Assembly: GCA_945971755.1 (NCBI GenBank)
Contig: CAMFPJ010000090.1
Span: 1 to 5,866, forward strand
DNA length: 5,866 bases
From: an uncultured Clostridia bacterium
Lineage (GTDB): Bacteria > Bacillota > Clostridia > Oscillospirales > Acutalibacteraceae
Direction: 5' to 3'
The notes beneath the pieces were generated by a model. It searched no databases and was not told where the DNA came from. It saw only the letters and a list, made by a program, of their open reading frames with translations. Both the position numbers and the translations under genes were made by a program. Within the stretch, counting starts at the first letter, position 1. Each line of letters starts with the position of its first letter. Below are positions 4,869-5,866 of this stretch, piece by piece.

Positions 4869-5866
4869 TTATCTGATTCCTAAATACGGTGCAGGGTTAA
4901 CCTTTGTACCGTTTACTCTGACCTCAAAGTGAAGATGAGCGCCTGTAACATATCCCGTTGCACCTGCCTGACCGATTTGCTGTCCTCTTTGTACGTACTG
5001 ACCCGAGCGAACACAAACTGAGCCTGATTTCATGTGAGCGTAAAGAGTTGAGAGACCGTTACCGTGGTCTATTCTAACGTAATAACCGCCCATACTCTCG
5101 TATCCTGCCGCAACAACTCTGCCTGACTCTGCCGCAACAACAGGAGCACCCATCGTGCCTCCCGGTCTGCAAAGGTCAATACCTCCGTGCCAACCGTTCA
5201 AGCTTCGTTTGCCGTAGCGTGAAGAAACAACGGTACAGCCGACTCCCGGCCAACAAAGCTTTGCACCGGAGTAAGTGTAGTTATAATATCCGCCGCCGCT
5301 TCCGTAATATGTGTTGCGCTTTGTTCCGACTTGAATTTTTTCGTCAACAACCGGTTTTGTGGTTACCCTTGACACTTCTTTTGACGATACGCGAACGCCG
5401 TCAATGTAGGTTACTAACTCCGTAACCAGTTCCTGACCGTTCTGGCCTTTGACGACTGTCTTTTTATCGCCTACATAAAGCGTATCGGTATTTACCTTGA
5501 TTGTTGAATAGGGTATTGTTTCTGTGTGAGTTTCAGTCTTTGTAACCTGAACCTGAACAAAGTTTACGTCACCTTCAAGCAAGATTCTCTGCCCAACGTA
5601 AATGCTTTCTTTCAAAGAGGGGTTAAGCGCAAATATTTCAGACGTTGAAACTCCGTTTTTCTGTGCAATTTGTGAAACCGTGTCGCCTGTCTGCACAGTG
5701 TAGTAGCGCGCTTCGCTCTTCTTTGTGGCAAGTTTTTCGGAAAGCCTTTGTGCGTCCCAAACCGTATCTTCATCATCAGGGTAAAGCCCCTGAACGTAGC
5801 CAATGTCCTCAACAAAGCTGACAACCGCGTCTTCGGGTGCGTCATAATCTGATAAAATACCGTCAA
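4869..5866 (-). CDS. LysM-G5-M23 peptidoglycan hydrolase (5' end beyond window)
   Basis: This is an exported cell-wall endopeptidase. The reading frame has no stop up to the right edge, so the start lies outside; an internal GTG at 5696 falls inside the LysM domain and is not the true start. The fragment is 331 aa. An acidic N-terminal part (with YPDDEDTVWDAQRL) is followed by a LysM domain (about 53-97, VQTGDTVSQIAQKNGVS), a G5 domain (about 103-182, TETIPYSTIKV and VTYIDG) and a Gly/Tyr-rich linker. The M23 domain has its zinc ligands in place: HGGID (H226, D230) and HLH (310-312), plus YAHM (H277). Four cysteines (204, 210, 232, 284) could form disulfides outside the cell. LysM binds glycan chains, G5 is an adhesive wall module, and M23 enzymes cut peptide cross-links. 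Any signal peptide is beyond the edge. The next gene starts 1 nt after its stop. Confidence 0.93.
   Translation of the reverse strand, partial: DGILSDYDAPEDAVVSFVEDIGYVQGLYPDDEDTVWDAQRLSEKLATKKSEARYYTVQTGDTVSQIAQKNGVSTSEIFALNPSLKESIYVGQRILLEGDVNFVQVQVTKTETHTETIPYSTIKVNTDTLYVGDKKTVVKGQNGQELVTELVTYIDGVRVSSKEVSRVTTKPVVDEKIQVGTKRNTYYGSGGGYYNYTYSGAKLCWPGVGCTVVSSRYGKRSLNGWHGGIDLCRPGGTMGAPVVAAESGRVVAAGYESMGGYYVRIDHGNGLSTLYAHMKSGSVCVRSGQYVQRGQQIGQAGATGYVTGAHLHFEVRVNGTKVNPAPYLGIR

Noticed and set aside
5612..5866. Minus-strand ORF open to the right edge
   Set aside because: It overlaps the M23 gene in another frame, has Arg/Leu-rich low-quality composition, and the LysM frame is also open to the edge and has clear homology.

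Overview
The window looks like chromosomal DNA of a low-to-moderate GC Gram-positive anaerobe of the class Clostridia, perhaps of the gut Oscillospirales/Ruminococcaceae type. That placement is an inference. It rests on the DUF1836 regulator, the LysM-G5-M23 cell-wall hydrolase, the Gram-positive style Shine-Dalgarno sites, the near-consensus sigma-A promoters and the AT-rich intergenic DNA. No rRNA or other taxonomic marker is present. All six recognisable genes lie on the minus strand, so transcription runs from right to left.

In transcription order, the right side holds a compact four-gene block. A LysM-G5-M23 peptidoglycan hydrolase (its N-terminus lies beyond the right edge) is followed after 1 nt by an HPr-kinase/PEP-carboxykinase-like kinase. 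The kinase gene overlaps a small PqqD-family (RiPP recognition element-like) gene by 11 nt. That gene is followed after 4 nt by an ABC exporter with fused membrane and ATPase domains. This spacing indicates a translationally coupled operon. A gap of 125 nt with its own strong promoter then leads to a fused Wzz/BY-kinase (CpsD/CapB-like tyrosine kinase) ending in a (Tyr-Gly)7 tail, and a good intrinsic terminator closes the block.

The left end holds a roughly 330-bp AT-rich intergenic region and the start of a DUF1836 helix-turn-helix gene, which runs off the left edge. Two near-consensus promoters can be seen upstream of it. Between them is a run of T-tracts spaced at about one helical turn, which predicts curved DNA.

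The gene set suggests an envelope theme: wall remodelling, regulation of polysaccharide chain length, and export. Within it sits a PqqD/kinase/exporter cassette of the kind seen in RiPP (especially lasso-type) biosynthesis, but no precursor peptide, radical SAM enzyme, cyclase or leader peptidase is visible here. That cassette and its link to a BY-kinase and a wall hydrolase are the most interesting part of the window.
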